Source: Streptomyces hygroscopicus subsp. hygroscopicus (lineage in GTDB: Bacteria > Actinomycetota > Actinomycetes > Streptomycetales > Streptomycetaceae). From it: a stretch of 64,000 bases of DNA. The notes under the pieces are model-generated. The model was not told the DNA's origin. It did no database searches and was given only the letters and a program-made list of their open reading frames with translations. Within the stretch, counting starts at the first letter, position 1; every line of letters begins with the position of its first letter. Position numbers and translations under genes: made by a program. Of this stretch, positions 33,999 to 44,366 are shown piece by piece. The stretch is taken from NCBI RefSeq assembly GCF_001553455.1, contig NZ_BBOX01000026.1, forward strand, positions 44,986 through 108,985, given 5' to 3'.

Positions 33999-36900
33999 CC
34001 CAGATGCCTCCGCCGTCCGTGTTCGACCTGGGCGAGGCCGCGTGCCACCGCCAGCGAACGGCCCTCGGAGGTGCGTGAGGTGCCGATGAGCCGGTTGTGG
34101 TGCATATGCAACACGCTCGCCAGCACGGAGCCGTCGGCGGCCACCGAGGCGTAGGCACGCATGGCGGCCGCCCTGGCGCCGATGGCGGCGAGCGCGGCGT
34201 CGGCGCCCTCGGCGGGGAACGCGGCGCGGAGCCCGCCGTCCAGCAGGCGCAGCGCCGCCGCCCGGTGTTCCCGGAAGGAGGCGTGGTGTTCCTCCTCGCG
34301 CGGGTTGCGCAGCCACCAGTCGGTCCACCGGTCGCCGTGGACCTGGCGGGCGAGGTCGAGGTAGTTGGCGGCGGCGAGCACCTCCGGCGGGGCGGTGACC
34401 GCGCCGGACGCCCGCAGGCGCAGCTGCTCCAGGACGGCGACGCTGTCGTGGTGGAAGACCGTCTCGGCGGCCTCGATGGCCTGGGGGCCGCCGTAGCGGT
34501 GGGTTTCCGGCTCGTAGCCGTCGAGGACGAACGCCCCGGCCAGCCGAAGGTCGCGCACGCGCTCCACCCAGTCGAGGACGCCCGGTGTCAGCTCACCGTG
34601 GAGCGTGGCGGGGTCGCCGTGGAACCGCAGCCGCAGATGCGAGCCGGCCGGATCGGTGTAGCGGATGAAGAACCAGCGGTCCACCCCGGGCGGCAGGGCC
34701 GCCAGCAGCCGGGGCAGGTGCTCGGCCAGCACCTCGTCCTGGCGGTTGGCGTAGGTGTAGAGCTTGCCGTAGAGCCACTCGCGGCTGTGCCGCGGGACGG
34801 GCGGACCGACCGGGCGGATCCGCCGCGCGGGGGCCCGGACGGCCGGGGACCCGGCGGGCGCCGGGCGGGCGGGCACCAGCGGGATCACCAGCTCGCTGCT
34901 GAACGCCCCCGAGGCGGTGGCGAGCCAGCCGTGCCCCGCCCCCGCGTCCTCGGGAGTCTCGTACGCCGTCACGTCCTTGCCCCGGACCAGTTCGCGGCGC
35001 AGCAGCATGCGGTGCAGCGGGGCGGTCAGGTCCAGCTCCACCCGGTGGTCGCCCTCGCCGACGGCCACCCGGTCGGGCACGTGCCAGCGCGCCCGCCAGG
35101 CGTCCAGGCGGCGCTCCCACTCGGCGTCGGGGAGGGAGGCGTCGGACAGGCCGGGGTCGGTCAGCCGCCACCGGGCCGGGGCCAGGACCGTCCTGCCGTA
35201 CCGGACGCGGGGCAGGTGGGGAAGGGTGGCCAGGCGCCCCCAGGACCACACGCACGAGGGCCAGCTGCCCATCGTCGGCACCTCGCGCAGCAGGCGGACC
35301 GCCGCGGGGGCGCGCCGCGGGTCGAGCATGGTCGGCAGCCGGGGGTTGATCTCCTGCCCGGTCGAGGCGTCCACCAGATACAGCCGGTCGGGGTCGGCGG
35401 CCAGCGCGAGATCCGCCATGCCCCGCACGGCGGGCGAGGCGCGGTCCGCGAAGCAGCCCACCGCGACCCGTTCGGTCCAGAACGGCCGGACCCGGGCCAC
35501 GTTGGTGTCGCGCCCGGTCAGGGGCAGGAAGTCCAGGTGCGCCTGGAGCGCGCCGTCCGGGGCCGAGCCGGCGGCGGAACGGCGCGCCAACTCGCCCACC
35601 GCCTCCACGTCGTCGAGGAGGTAGGCGAACCGGCCGAAGAGCGCGCCCGGTGCCGGTGACCCCGTCCAGGGGGAGAGCACCAGCGCGAAGTCGCCCTGTT
35701 CCAGGGCCCGCTGCGAGGGGGCGGTCAGTTGGGCGCAGAGCTCCAGCGCGGCCGGGGGCGGTGCTCCGGGGCCGCGCAGCCGGTCCAGCGCCGTGTCGTC
35801 CAGCACCACCTCGCGGTCGCCCGATCCGATCGCCGCGAGGGCCAGTTCGGCCAGGAACTCGTCCCGGGCCCGGTCGCGTTCGCTCCGCTCGCCGGGGTCC
35901 GCCGTGCGCCGCTCGCTCCTCGGATGGTCGTAGTCGGCGGGCGGGCCCAGGCCGGTGTGCGGGTCGAGGACGTCGGCGAGCGGCACGGCCCGGCCGGTGC
36001 CGTAGCGTTCGACGAACGCGTCACGGTACTCCCGTAGCTCCGGCGTCGGCCGCGTGTCGGGTGCGGCGAGGCACAGCGCCGTGGCCGCGCGCTCCGCCTC
36101 GCGCAACACCTCCCAGGGCAGGGTGACATCGGCGTCCAGCCGCATGTCGACCTGGATCGGCCGGTCATCGGCGCGCAGGCCGCCCATCGCGTCCACCGCC
36201 GTCTGCCAGCGGCCGAGCCCCGCGCCGAGGCGTTCCGCGCCGTACTCCTGGAGCAGATCCCCGATGGCGGCCAGTTCGCCTGCCTCGTCGGCCCGGCCCA
36301 CGGCCTCCAGGACGTCCACCGCGTACCGCAGCGGATCGGTCTCGCCGAGCGGGGGGCGCAGCTCGGTGAGGAGGAAGCCCTGGCGGACCAGCTCGGCGAG
36401 CAGCCCCTCCTTGGCGGACGCGGGGACGCTCGGGTACGTCTCGTCGAGGACCTTCAGCAGGTCCCCGGCCGGACAGGGGTGCCGTGCGGCGGCGAGGACG
36501 GTCCGCACGGCCGCCGTGTGGCGTACGGAGACCTCCTGGGCGCTCCGCCCCTCGTGCCGCCGTTCACCGGCGGCCCTCTCGTCGGGGCCGGCGGGGTCCT
36601 TCGCGTCGTAGCCGCAGGGAAGCACCCAGCGCTGCCCACGGGCGAAGCCCAGGTCGTTCACGACGACGCGCAGCGCCCGCAGCACCTCCGGATCGCCCTC
36701 CCAGGCGGCGAGGACACCGGTCAGCCAGCCGCCGTCCGGGCGCACCGCCTTGCGGTGCGAGGTGCCCATCCGGACCTGGCAGCCCTCGCCGAAGGACACC
36801 GGGGCGACGCCCGCGAGGAGTCCGAAGGGGGTGGCGCGGCTGGCGGCCCGCAGGACGTAGCGCGTCGCCGAGAGCGCGAGTTTGCGCAGGGCGCCCGCCT

Positions 36901-37132
36901 TCATGGGCGCGCCCGCGCGCAGCGTTTCGACGGCCCGGCGCAGTGAGGGGCTGGAGACGGCGAGCGCCTCCTCGACCCGTCGGTCGGACAGGAGCGCGTC
37001 GAGGTACCGGCGGACCTGTTCGCGGTCGCGCGGATCGAGCTGGGCACGGGTCCCGGTGGCGGAGTGGGGCAGGAGGGGGACACGGAGCAGCCCGGTGGGC
37101 TCCGCGTGGAACATCGCGTGGTCTGCGGCCAT
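33995..37132 (-). CDS. lanB: Class I lantibiotic dehydratase (LanB), full length
   Basis: 1,045 residues from ATG 37132 (GGGAGAG upstream). The glutamylation domain fills residues ~20-740 (KLALSATRYVLRAASRATPFGLLAGV; LPLTGRDTNVARVRPF) and the glutamate-elimination domain the last ~280 residues (WLYGKLYTYANRQDEVLAEHL, DRWFFIRYTDPAGSHLRLRF, ETHRYGGPQAIEAAE). So both steps of tRNA-Glu-dependent dehydration of Ser/Thr should be carried by one chain, unlike split-LanB systems. Confidence 0.93.
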   Translation of the reverse strand: MAADHAMFHAEPTGLLRVPLLPHSATGTRAQLDPRDREQVRRYLDALLSDRRVEEALAVSSPSLRRAVETLRAGAPMKAGALRKLALSATRYVLRAASRATPFGLLAGVAPVSFGEGCQVRMGTSHRKAVRPDGGWLTGVLAAWEGDPEVLRALRVVVNDLGFARGQRWVLPCGYDAKDPAGPDERAAGERRHEGRSAQEVSVRHTAAVRTVLAAARHPCPAGDLLKVLDETYPSVPASAKEGLLAELVRQGFLLTELRPPLGETDPLRYAVDVLEAVGRADEAGELAAIGDLLQEYGAERLGAGLGRWQTAVDAMGGLRADDRPIQVDMRLDADVTLPWEVLREAERAATALCLAAPDTRPTPELREYRDAFVERYGTGRAVPLADVLDPHTGLGPPADYDHPRSERRTADPGERSERDRARDEFLAELALAAIGSGDREVVLDDTALDRLRGPGAPPPAALELCAQLTAPSQRALEQGDFALVLSPWTGSPAPGALFGRFAYLLDDVEAVGELARRSAAGSAPDGALQAHLDFLPLTGRDTNVARVRPFWTERVAVGCFADRASPAVRGMADLALAADPDRLYLVDASTGQEINPRLPTMLDPRRAPAAVRLLREVPTMGSWPSCVWSWGRLATLPHLPRVRYGRTVLAPARWRLTDPGLSDASLPDAEWERRLDAWRARWHVPDRVAVGEGDHRVELDLTAPLHRMLLRRELVRGKDVTAYETPEDAGAGHGWLATASGAFSSELVIPLVPARPAPAGSPAVRAPARRIRPVGPPVPRHSREWLYGKLYTYANRQDEVLAEHLPRLLAALPPGVDRWFFIRYTDPAGSHLRLRFHGDPATLHGELTPGVLDWVERVRDLRLAGAFVLDGYEPETHRYGGPQAIEAAETVFHHDSVAVLEQLRLRASGAVTAPPEVLAAANYLDLARQVHGDRWTDWWLRNPREEEHHASFREHRAAALRLLDGGLRAAFPAEGADAALAAIGARAAAMRAYASVAADGSVLASVLHMHHNRLIGTSRTSEGRSLAVARGLAQVEHGRRRHLG

Positions 37133-37232
37133 GGTGTCGTCTCTCCCGTTCACGCTCGGCACCGCCGAGAATTCCGCCGTCAGCGAGCCGGACGGGGCCC
37201 GGACACCGGTCCGGGCCCCGTCCTCCTATCCA

Positions 37233-37394
37233 CTAGCCACAGGCCGGGGCGACGATCGTGCACTGGATGATGGACGCCGCGGGCGTGACGGTGGCGGCGC
37301 CCTGCGCGGCCACCGGCTCGTCGAGCTCGACACGCACGTCCAGGTCGAACTCCGACATCTCCACGGCCGACTCGGCCGGTACGGCAACAGACAT
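37233..37394 (-). CDS. lanA: Lanthipeptide precursor peptide with FxLD leader motif
   Basis: 53 residues. Leader contains EFDLDVRVELDE, the FxLD motif bound by class I LanB enzymes. The C-terminal candidate core (TVTPAASIIQCTIVAPACG) has two Cys and four Ser/Thr, enough for two thioether rings. GGAG lies 7 nt before the ATG at 37394. It is followed by lanB 100 bp downstream. Leader cleavage site is not obvious; no protease gene is nearby. Short for a gene caller but well supported by context. Confidence 0.85.
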   Translation of the reverse strand: MSVAVPAESAVEMSEFDLDVRVELDEPVAAQGAATVTPAASIIQCTIVAPACG

Positions 37395-37419
37395 GATCCA
37401 CTCCTTTGATAAAGGGGCG

Positions 37420-37484
37420 ACGGCAGCCGTTCGCACCAGGGCCGCTCGGGCACACCTCACCAGGTGGGCACGCGCGGCTGCCGT
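37420..37484 (-). promoter_or_regulatory. Structured 5' leader upstream of lanA
   Basis: ACGGCAGCCG (37420-37429) and CGGCTGCCGT (37475-37484) are perfect 10-bp complements around an inner CACCT-CACC-AGGTG hairpin. The stem ends about 15 nt before the lanA ribosome site, so it may set lanA translation or transcript stability. Confidence 0.5.
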
Positions 37485-37739
37485 TCGCGGATGTACACAA
37501 CGGCCGCCCGTGTCGAGCGCCCGCATCTCCTGTCTACGCGCCTAGCGGCGGTTTCAAGCCTTCGGAGAGTCCGGATCTAAGCGTTCCCCCAGAGAGTCGC
37601 GGCTGGTGGAACACCCGGCCGCCGTCCCGCTCTCTTTCCGCTGACGGGCGGGACCGGCCGCCCGTGGACGCGCGGACGGCGATCACCGGCCTGCGGCCAC
37701 TCGCCCTCGGGCGGACGCTCGGGTAACGTTTCGACGTAA
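37485..37739. other. Divergent intergenic region between lanA and guaB1
   Basis: No gene supported. Must contain the lanA promoter on the minus strand and the guaB1 promoter on the plus strand. Confidence 0.4.
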
Positions 37740-37818
37740 GGCAGGTTGCCTGCCGGCGCCGGAGCAGCCCCCGCAGCGCCTCCCCGGAGGCCCAGAGGAA
37801 CGCGGGGGTCTTTTGTTG
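37740..37818 (+). terminator. Attenuator-like leader RNA of guaB1
   Basis: GGCAGG-TTG-CCTGCC (37740-37754) is followed by a longer stem CCCCCGC (37768-37774) / GCGGGGG (37802-37808) with an inner GCCTCC/GGAGGC hairpin, and then TCTTTTGTTG: an intrinsic terminator about 50 nt before the guaB1 start. A competing stem, GGCGC (37755-37759) with GCGCC (37776-37780), would loop out the terminator's 5' arm, so conditional termination is possible. No known riboswitch class is recognised. Confidence 0.6.
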
Positions 37819-37835
37819 TGCCGCCCCGGGAGTGA

Positions 37836-39329
<1,494 letters not shown>

Positions 39330-39555
39330 CCCCCGGGGCGCCGGGGAGCCTGGCGGGGCGCCGGGGTCTTCCGGCCGGGGACGCCTGCCGGCGGGGGCCG
39401 GAGGCGGGCCGAAGAGTCGTGCCCGGTGCCTCCGGGCGCCTGGGGCCACCGGCCGCCGGGCGCCTCCCGGCGGCAGCCGGGGCAGATTACGGCGCCCCGG
39501 AGGCGGACCGAGCCCCCCGGAAAGGGGGGCCACGGCGGTGTGTCGCGGTGGTGCC

Positions 39556-40320
39556 TCACCTCGCCGCCCCGCGCTGCTCGCCCCGGGTGCGGGGCAGCGC
39601 GTGGCGCGGCGGGCTGGTGAGGGTGATCTGCCGCACCAGCTGGTGGAAGGAGACCAGCGCGGCGATCGGGGGAAGACCGGCCACGGCCATGCTGGGCGCG
39701 TTCTTCGGGGCGTGTGCGACGCACAGGAACACCGCGATGGTGGAGAAGAGCACCACCACGGCCCAGGAGTGCGCCGCGCCCCGCCGGTGCAGGGCGGCCC
39801 GCAGCACCGACAGCGAGGCGACCAGCCAGGGTCCGAAGACCAGCAGCGGCCACCACGCCGCCATGGACTCCGAGGTGCTCGGGGAGGCCAGGTAGCGCAG
39901 CGGGCGGTAGGAGATCATGCCGCCCAGCACGCTCAGCATGGCGACGATGACCGTGGTGACCGCCGCGAAGATCAGGCTCACCACATGCAGCCACGGCATC
40001 CTCGGCAGCCGGAACCGGACCCGGCGGCGCTTGCCGCGCCCGCGCACATGCGCGGGGGAGGGGGTGCGGAGGGCGGTGACCGGTCCGATGGGGCCGGTGC
40101 TCTGCCCCGGCTCCTCGGCGGAGGTGGTCTGGAGCAGCCGGGCCAGATCTCCCTCCAGGTCCCAGCGGCTCTCGATGGTCTCCGGATCGGGCAGCGGGAA
40201 AGGATTCATCTCGTAGTCGACGGCCGCCTCGAACCGCTCCCCGGGAGGGGGCGCGGGGGCGGGCCGGTGGCCGGTGGGAGGGGGCCCGTAGCCGCCCGGC
40301 CTCGGCTCGGTGTACGTCAT
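39556..40320 (-). CDS. DUF2637 membrane protein
   Basis: 254 residues. N-terminal ~110 residues are Pro/Gly-rich and soluble; then four hydrophobic helices (LHVVSLIFAAVTTVIVAMLSV; WWPLLVFGPWLVASLSVL; HSWAVVVLFSTIAVFLCVA; last at ~GLPPIAALVSFHQL), the DUF2637 (SpdB-like) arrangement. Function unknown; related proteins occur near plasmid-transfer and cell-wall genes. ATG 40320 overlaps the stop of the small upstream gene (ATGA). Convergent with guaB1. Confidence 0.8.
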   Translation of the reverse strand: MTYTEPRPGGYGPPPTGHRPAPAPPPGERFEAAVDYEMNPFPLPDPETIESRWDLEGDLARLLQTTSAEEPGQSTGPIGPVTALRTPSPAHVRGRGKRRRVRFRLPRMPWLHVVSLIFAAVTTVIVAMLSVLGGMISYRPLRYLASPSTSESMAAWWPLLVFGPWLVASLSVLRAALHRRGAAHSWAVVVLFSTIAVFLCVAHAPKNAPSMAVAGLPPIAALVSFHQLVRQITLTSPPRHALPRTRGEQRGAAR

Positions 40321-40523
40321 GCCGTGACGCCCGGTTCCGTGGTGTCGGAGCGCTGGCGGAAGTCCGCCTCGATCCGGCCCAGCGCCCGGAGGAAGTCCTC
40401 CCACACTCTCGCGCGGTATGCGAGCGGATGGCGCTCGTTGTCACCCCCCTGGTCGCGGGGCCGGAACACGGGTTCGGCACCGGGGCGGGCGTGATCGGGT
40501 GGTTGCAGGCTGTCAGTGGTCAC
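40317..40523 (-). CDS. Small protein translationally coupled to DUF2637
   Basis: 68 residues from GTG 40523: hydrophilic, with a helical core PLAYRARVWEDFLRALGRIEADFRQR. Its stop codon overlaps the DUF2637 start. No recognised family; coupling suggests a partner of the membrane protein. A longer frame upstream to 40844 lacks protein-like sequence. Confidence 0.6.
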   Translation of the reverse strand: MTTDSLQPPDHARPGAEPVFRPRDQGGDNERHPLAYRARVWEDFLRALGRIEADFRQRSDTTEPGVTA

Positions 40524-40545
40524 GTCCCCACCAACGACCGCTAAA

Positions 40546-40665
40546 ATGGTGCAGTATCGCGGCATTCGGGTGAAACGCGCGCTGACTCGCGCAGTGTCTC
40601 GCAACAATTCCCCGCCGAGCGCCCCCGCGCGCAACGTCGCGACGGGGATGCGCAACCATGGTGCA
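40546..40665. promoter_or_regulatory. Promoter region with repeated ATGGTGCA
   Basis: The 300-bp gap between the divergent DUF2637 pair and permease carries ATGGTGCA twice (40546-40553 and 40658-40665), each followed by a TA-CG-rich context (GTATCGCGG and TTACGGCC). Possible regulator half-sites, e.g. for the Lrp protein downstream; evidence is slight. Confidence 0.3.
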
Positions 40666-40822
40666 TTACGGCCGTCGGCGGACGGCTCATAGGGTCTTGC
40701 GCTGACGTGGAGTGGCGGGACCGGCTGCTCGGCGATTCCCACCTGCGGGTTTGCCCCCCGGGCACCCGTATGTCCGCAGTCGGTCGCCACCACCTGATGG
40801 CAGCGATAAAGGAGCCACCCAA

Positions 40823-42295
40823 GTGTTGGAGCACGGCGCAGCACCGCCCGCCACCCAGCAACCGGAATCAGACCCTCCGGTTGGCGGGCTGGGCGCCCGG
40901 CTGATGCGGCGCAAGCCGGTGGAGCGGCTGGTCGCCGAGGGTGGTCAGGGGGAGGGCGGGAGTCTGCGGCGCTCGATGGGCGTCTGGCAGCTCACCATGA
41001 TCAGCATCGGTGCCACCCTGGGCACCGGTATTTTCGTGGTGCTCGGCGAGGCCGTACCGGACGCCGGGCCCGCGGTCGTCGTGTCCTTCGTCATAGCCGG
41101 GCTCACCGCGCTGTTCTCGGCGCTGTCGTACGCCGAGCTGGCGGGCACCATCCCCGTCTCCGGCTCCTCCTACTCCTATGCCTACGCCACCATGGGCGAG
41201 CTGATCGCCTGGGTCTGCGGCTGGTGTCTGATCCTCGAGTACGGCGTCTCGGTGGCGGCCGTCGCCGTCGGCTGGGGCGAGTACCTCAACGAACTGCTCG
41301 ACGGAGCCTTCGGCGTCACCATCCCCGACGCCCTGGCCGCCCCGCCCGGGGACGGCGGGATCTTCAATCTGCCCGGTCTGCTGGTGGTCCTGCTGGCCAT
41401 GGCGTTCCTGCTGGGCGGCGCCAGGGAGAGCGCCCGTGCCAACGCGATCATGGTGGGGGTGAAGATCGCGGCACTCGTCCTCTTCTGCGCGGTCGCCTTC
41501 ACCGGGATACGGGCCGGCAACTACACCCCGTTCATGCCGCTGGGCATGGCGGGCGTCAGCGCCGCCGGCGCCACCCTCTTCTTCTCCTACATAGGCTTCG
41601 ACGCCGCCTCCACGGCCGGTGAGGAGGCCAGGAACCCCCAGCGCGACCTGCCCCGCGCGATCATGTTCTCGCTGGTCATCGTGACCGCGCTCTACTGCCT
41701 GGTCGCCGCCGTGGCGGTGGGCGCCCTGCCGTGGCAGCGGTTCTCCGGCTCCGAGGCCGCGCTCGCCTCGATCATGAAGGACGTCACCGGGCAGAGCTTC
41801 TGGGCCGTGCTGCTCGCCGCCGGCGCGGTCGTCGCGATCGCCTCCGTGGTGCTGACCGTGCTCTACGGGCAGACCCGCATCCTCTTCGCGATGTCCCGGG
41901 ACGGGCTGGTGCCCAAGGTCTTCTCCACGGTCCACGCCCGGACCGGGGTGCCCCGCGCCAACACCGTCATCGTCTCGCTCTTCTGCGGGGTCCTCGCCGC
42001 CGCGGTCCCGCTCGGCCAGCTCGCCGACGCCACCAGCATCGGCACCCTCTTCGCCTTCGCACTGGTCAACATCGCCGTCATCGTGCTGCGCCGGACCCGG
42101 CCGGCCATGGCCCGCACCTTCCGGGTGCCGCTGTCCCCGCTCTTCCCGCTGATCGGCTTCGCGCTGTGCCTGTGGATGATGGGCAGCCTGCGGGCAGTGA
42201 CCTGGGTGGTCTTCGGCGGCTGGATGGCGGTCGGCCTTGTGCTGTACTTCGGGTACGGCATGCGCCGATCCCGACTGGCCACGGCAGAGAAGTGA
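40823..42295 (+). CDS. APC-superfamily amino-acid permease
   Basis: 490 residues from GTG 40823 (GGAG 8 nt upstream). About 12 transmembrane helices; the helix 1 signature ISIGATLGTGIFVVLG and the helix 6 FFSYIGFDAASTAGEEARNPQRDLP are those of cationic amino-acid/CAT-type transporters. Imports (or exchanges) an amino acid across the cytoplasmic membrane. It is followed after 10 bp by an Lrp-type regulator, likely sensing the same amino acid. Confidence 0.88.
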   Translation: MLEHGAAPPATQQPESDPPVGGLGARLMRRKPVERLVAEGGQGEGGSLRRSMGVWQLTMISIGATLGTGIFVVLGEAVPDAGPAVVVSFVIAGLTALFSALSYAELAGTIPVSGSSYSYAYATMGELIAWVCGWCLILEYGVSVAAVAVGWGEYLNELLDGAFGVTIPDALAAPPGDGGIFNLPGLLVVLLAMAFLLGGARESARANAIMVGVKIAALVLFCAVAFTGIRAGNYTPFMPLGMAGVSAAGATLFFSYIGFDAASTAGEEARNPQRDLPRAIMFSLVIVTALYCLVAAVAVGALPWQRFSGSEAALASIMKDVTGQSFWAVLLAAGAVVAIASVVLTVLYGQTRILFAMSRDGLVPKVFSTVHARTGVPRANTVIVSLFCGVLAAAVPLGQLADATSIGTLFAFALVNIAVIVLRRTRPAMARTFRVPLSPLFPLIGFALCLWMMGSLRAVTWVVFGGWMAVGLVLYFGYGMRRSRLATAEK

Positions 42296-42305
42296 CTCCC
42301 CCGCA

Positions 42306-42761
42306 GTGCGACTGAACGATCTCGACGAACGCATCGTCCACGCCCTCGCCGAGGACGCCCGCCGCTCCTACGCCGACATCGGCGAGCTGGTCGGACTGTC
42401 CGCGCCCGCCGTCAAACGGCGGGTGGACCGGCTGCGCGCGGAAGGAGTCATCACCGGCTTCACGGTGCGGGTCGACCCGGCGGCGATGGGCTGGGAGACC
42501 GAGGGCTTCATCGAACTCTTCTGCCGCCACAACACCTCCCCGGCCGACATCCGCCGGGGGCTGTCCCGCTATCCCGAGGTGGTGTCCGCGTCGACCGTCA
42601 CCGGTGACGCGGACGCCATCGTCCAGGTCTTCGCCTCCGACATGCGCCACTTCGAGCGGGTGCTGGAGCGGATCGCGGGGGAGGCGTTCGTGGAGCGCAC
42701 GAAGTCGGTGCTGGTGCTGTCGCCCCTGCTGCGGCGGTTCAGCTCGGGGGCGCCCGCCTGA
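42306..42761 (+). CDS. Lrp/AsnC-family transcriptional regulator
   Basis: 151 residues from GTG 42306. N-terminal winged HTH (LNDLDERIVHALAEDARRSYADIGELVGLSAPAVKRRVDRL) and C-terminal RAM ligand-binding domain (residues ~65-140, with VVSASTVTGDADAIVQVFA). Such proteins form octamers binding amino acids. Transcribed with the permease, and the next downstream genes are amino-acid catabolic enzymes, so it probably controls this local set. Confidence 0.87.
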   Translation: MRLNDLDERIVHALAEDARRSYADIGELVGLSAPAVKRRVDRLRAEGVITGFTVRVDPAAMGWETEGFIELFCRHNTSPADIRRGLSRYPEVVSASTVTGDADAIVQVFASDMRHFERVLERIAGEAFVERTKSVLVLSPLLRRFSSGAPA

Positions 42762-42773
42762 GCGCTCCGCCGG

Positions 42774-43138
42774 GCGTGGCCTGACCCGCTGTCGCCCGGC
42801 TGCGGTGCCGTCGTGGCGGGGCGCGCCCACCCGGGGGAGCCGCATCTCGGCCCGGCTCCGCGCCCCTGGGGCGCCCGGGGCGGGTGCTTGGGCGTTCCGT
42901 TGGACGTGGCCTGACGCGCCGTCGCCCGGCCGCGGTGCCGTCGTGGCGGGGTGCGCCCACCCGGGGGAGCCGCATCTTGGCACGGCCTGGTGCCCCGGGG
43001 GCCCGGGGCGGGTGCTTGGGCGTTCTGCTGGAACGTGGCCTGCCCCGCGGTTGCCTGGCCGCGGCGCCGTCGTGGCCGGGCGTGCCCACCCGGGGGAGCC
43101 GCATCTCGGCCCGGCCTGGCGCTCCGGGGCGGGTGCCG
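42774..43138. repeat. Three ~130-bp tandem repeats
   Basis: Units start at 42774, 42904 and 43033 (130 and 129 bp apart), each running from CGTGGCCTG through CGGTGCCGTCGTGG and CACCCGGGGGAGCCGCATCT to a GGGGCGGGTGC end. The 748-bp gap 42762-43509 holds no gene that I can support beyond this array. Confidence 0.85.
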
Positions 43139-43509
43139 ACAGCGGCGCCGTCCGCCCGGAGGGACGGCCCCGCGGCGTCCGGCGGGTGCGATCGCACGGC
43201 GGACGGCCCGCGCGGTCCTCGGATGGGGGCCGGAAGGGGGCCCTGCGCGTGCCAGGCGCCGCGAGGCAGGCGGACGTTCGCGACACGCGCCGCCCCGCCC
43301 GGTCCGGCCCCGCCCGGCCTCGCCCGGCCCCGCCTCGCCCCCGGGGCCGTCTCGCCGAGCTAGGCGGCCCCGGAGCACGCAACGAATCGCCGTGCGCCGT
43401 CCCCCCTACGTTATGAATCGACGCCGGACGCAAATGAAGTCGTCTTGTTGGCCGATCCGGAGGCAACGTACTGTTTTTATGCCCGTACTCATCCCCCCGA
43501 GGTCTGCCC

Positions 43510-44307
43510 ATGCCGCCGCTGCGCACCGCTCTGCTCCAGAACTCCGGTCACCCCGGCGACCCCGCCCTCAACCTCAAGGTCCTCGACGAGGCCGCCGCCC
43601 GCGCGGCGGCCGACGGGGCCGGGCTGCTGGTCACCTCGGAGATGTTCCTCACGGGCTATGCCATCGGCGGCGGCGTACGGGAGCTGGCCGAGCCCGCCGA
43701 CGGGCCGAGCGGCCGGGCCGTGGCCGAGATCGCCCGGAGCCACGGCCTGGCCGTCCTCTACGGCTACCCCGAGAGCCACGCGGGCGCCGTCCACAACTCC
43801 GCGCGGCTCGTCGGGCCGGACGGCGCCGAGCTGGCCAACTACCGCAAGACCCACCTCTACGGCTGCTTCGAACGGGACTCGTTCACCCCCGGTGAGACCC
43901 CCGTCGTCCAGGCCACCGTCGGCGAGCTGACCGTCGGCATCCTGATCTGCTACGACGTGGAGTTCCCGGAGAACGTACGGGCCCACGCCCTGGCCGGCAC
44001 CGATCTGCTGCTGGTGCCCACCGCGCAGATGCACCCCTTCGAGTTCGTCGCCGAATCCCTGATCCCGGTACGGGCCTTCGAGAGCCAGATGTACATCGCG
44101 TACGTCAACCGCAGCGGACCGGAGGGCGAGTTCGACTTCATCGGTCTGAGCTGCCTGGCCGGGCCCGATGGCGCCACCTGTCTGCGGGCCGGCCGCGGTG
44201 AGGAACTCCTCCTCGGCGACGTCGCCCCCAAACTGCTGGCCACCTCGCGCCGGATCAACCCGTATCTGCGCGACCGCCGCCCCGGTCTGTACACCTCCCT
44301 CGGCTGA
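43510..44307 (+). CDS. Carbon-nitrogen hydrolase (nitrilase superfamily amidase)
   Basis: 265 residues. The Glu-Lys-Cys triad is present: VTSEMFLTGY (Glu), NYRKTHLYG (Lys) and ILICYDVEFPE (Cys). Hydrolyses an amide or carbamoyl group. ATG 43510 with a weak GAGG. The next gene, 59 bp downstream, encodes a flavin monooxygenase/oxidase that in related systems makes an amide from an aromatic amino acid; the amidase could then release the acid. Confidence 0.88.
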   Translation: MPPLRTALLQNSGHPGDPALNLKVLDEAAARAAADGAGLLVTSEMFLTGYAIGGGVRELAEPADGPSGRAVAEIARSHGLAVLYGYPESHAGAVHNSARLVGPDGAELANYRKTHLYGCFERDSFTPGETPVVQATVGELTVGILICYDVEFPENVRAHALAGTDLLLVPTAQMHPFEFVAESLIPVRAFESQMYIAYVNRSGPEGEFDFIGLSCLAGPDGATCLRAGRGEELLLGDVAPKLLATSRRINPYLRDRRPGLYTSLG

Positions 44308-44366
44308 TCCGGCCCCTGCCGCGCCCGCCCCACCCGTAACACCCAGCAGCAAGGAGTCCGTACTCC

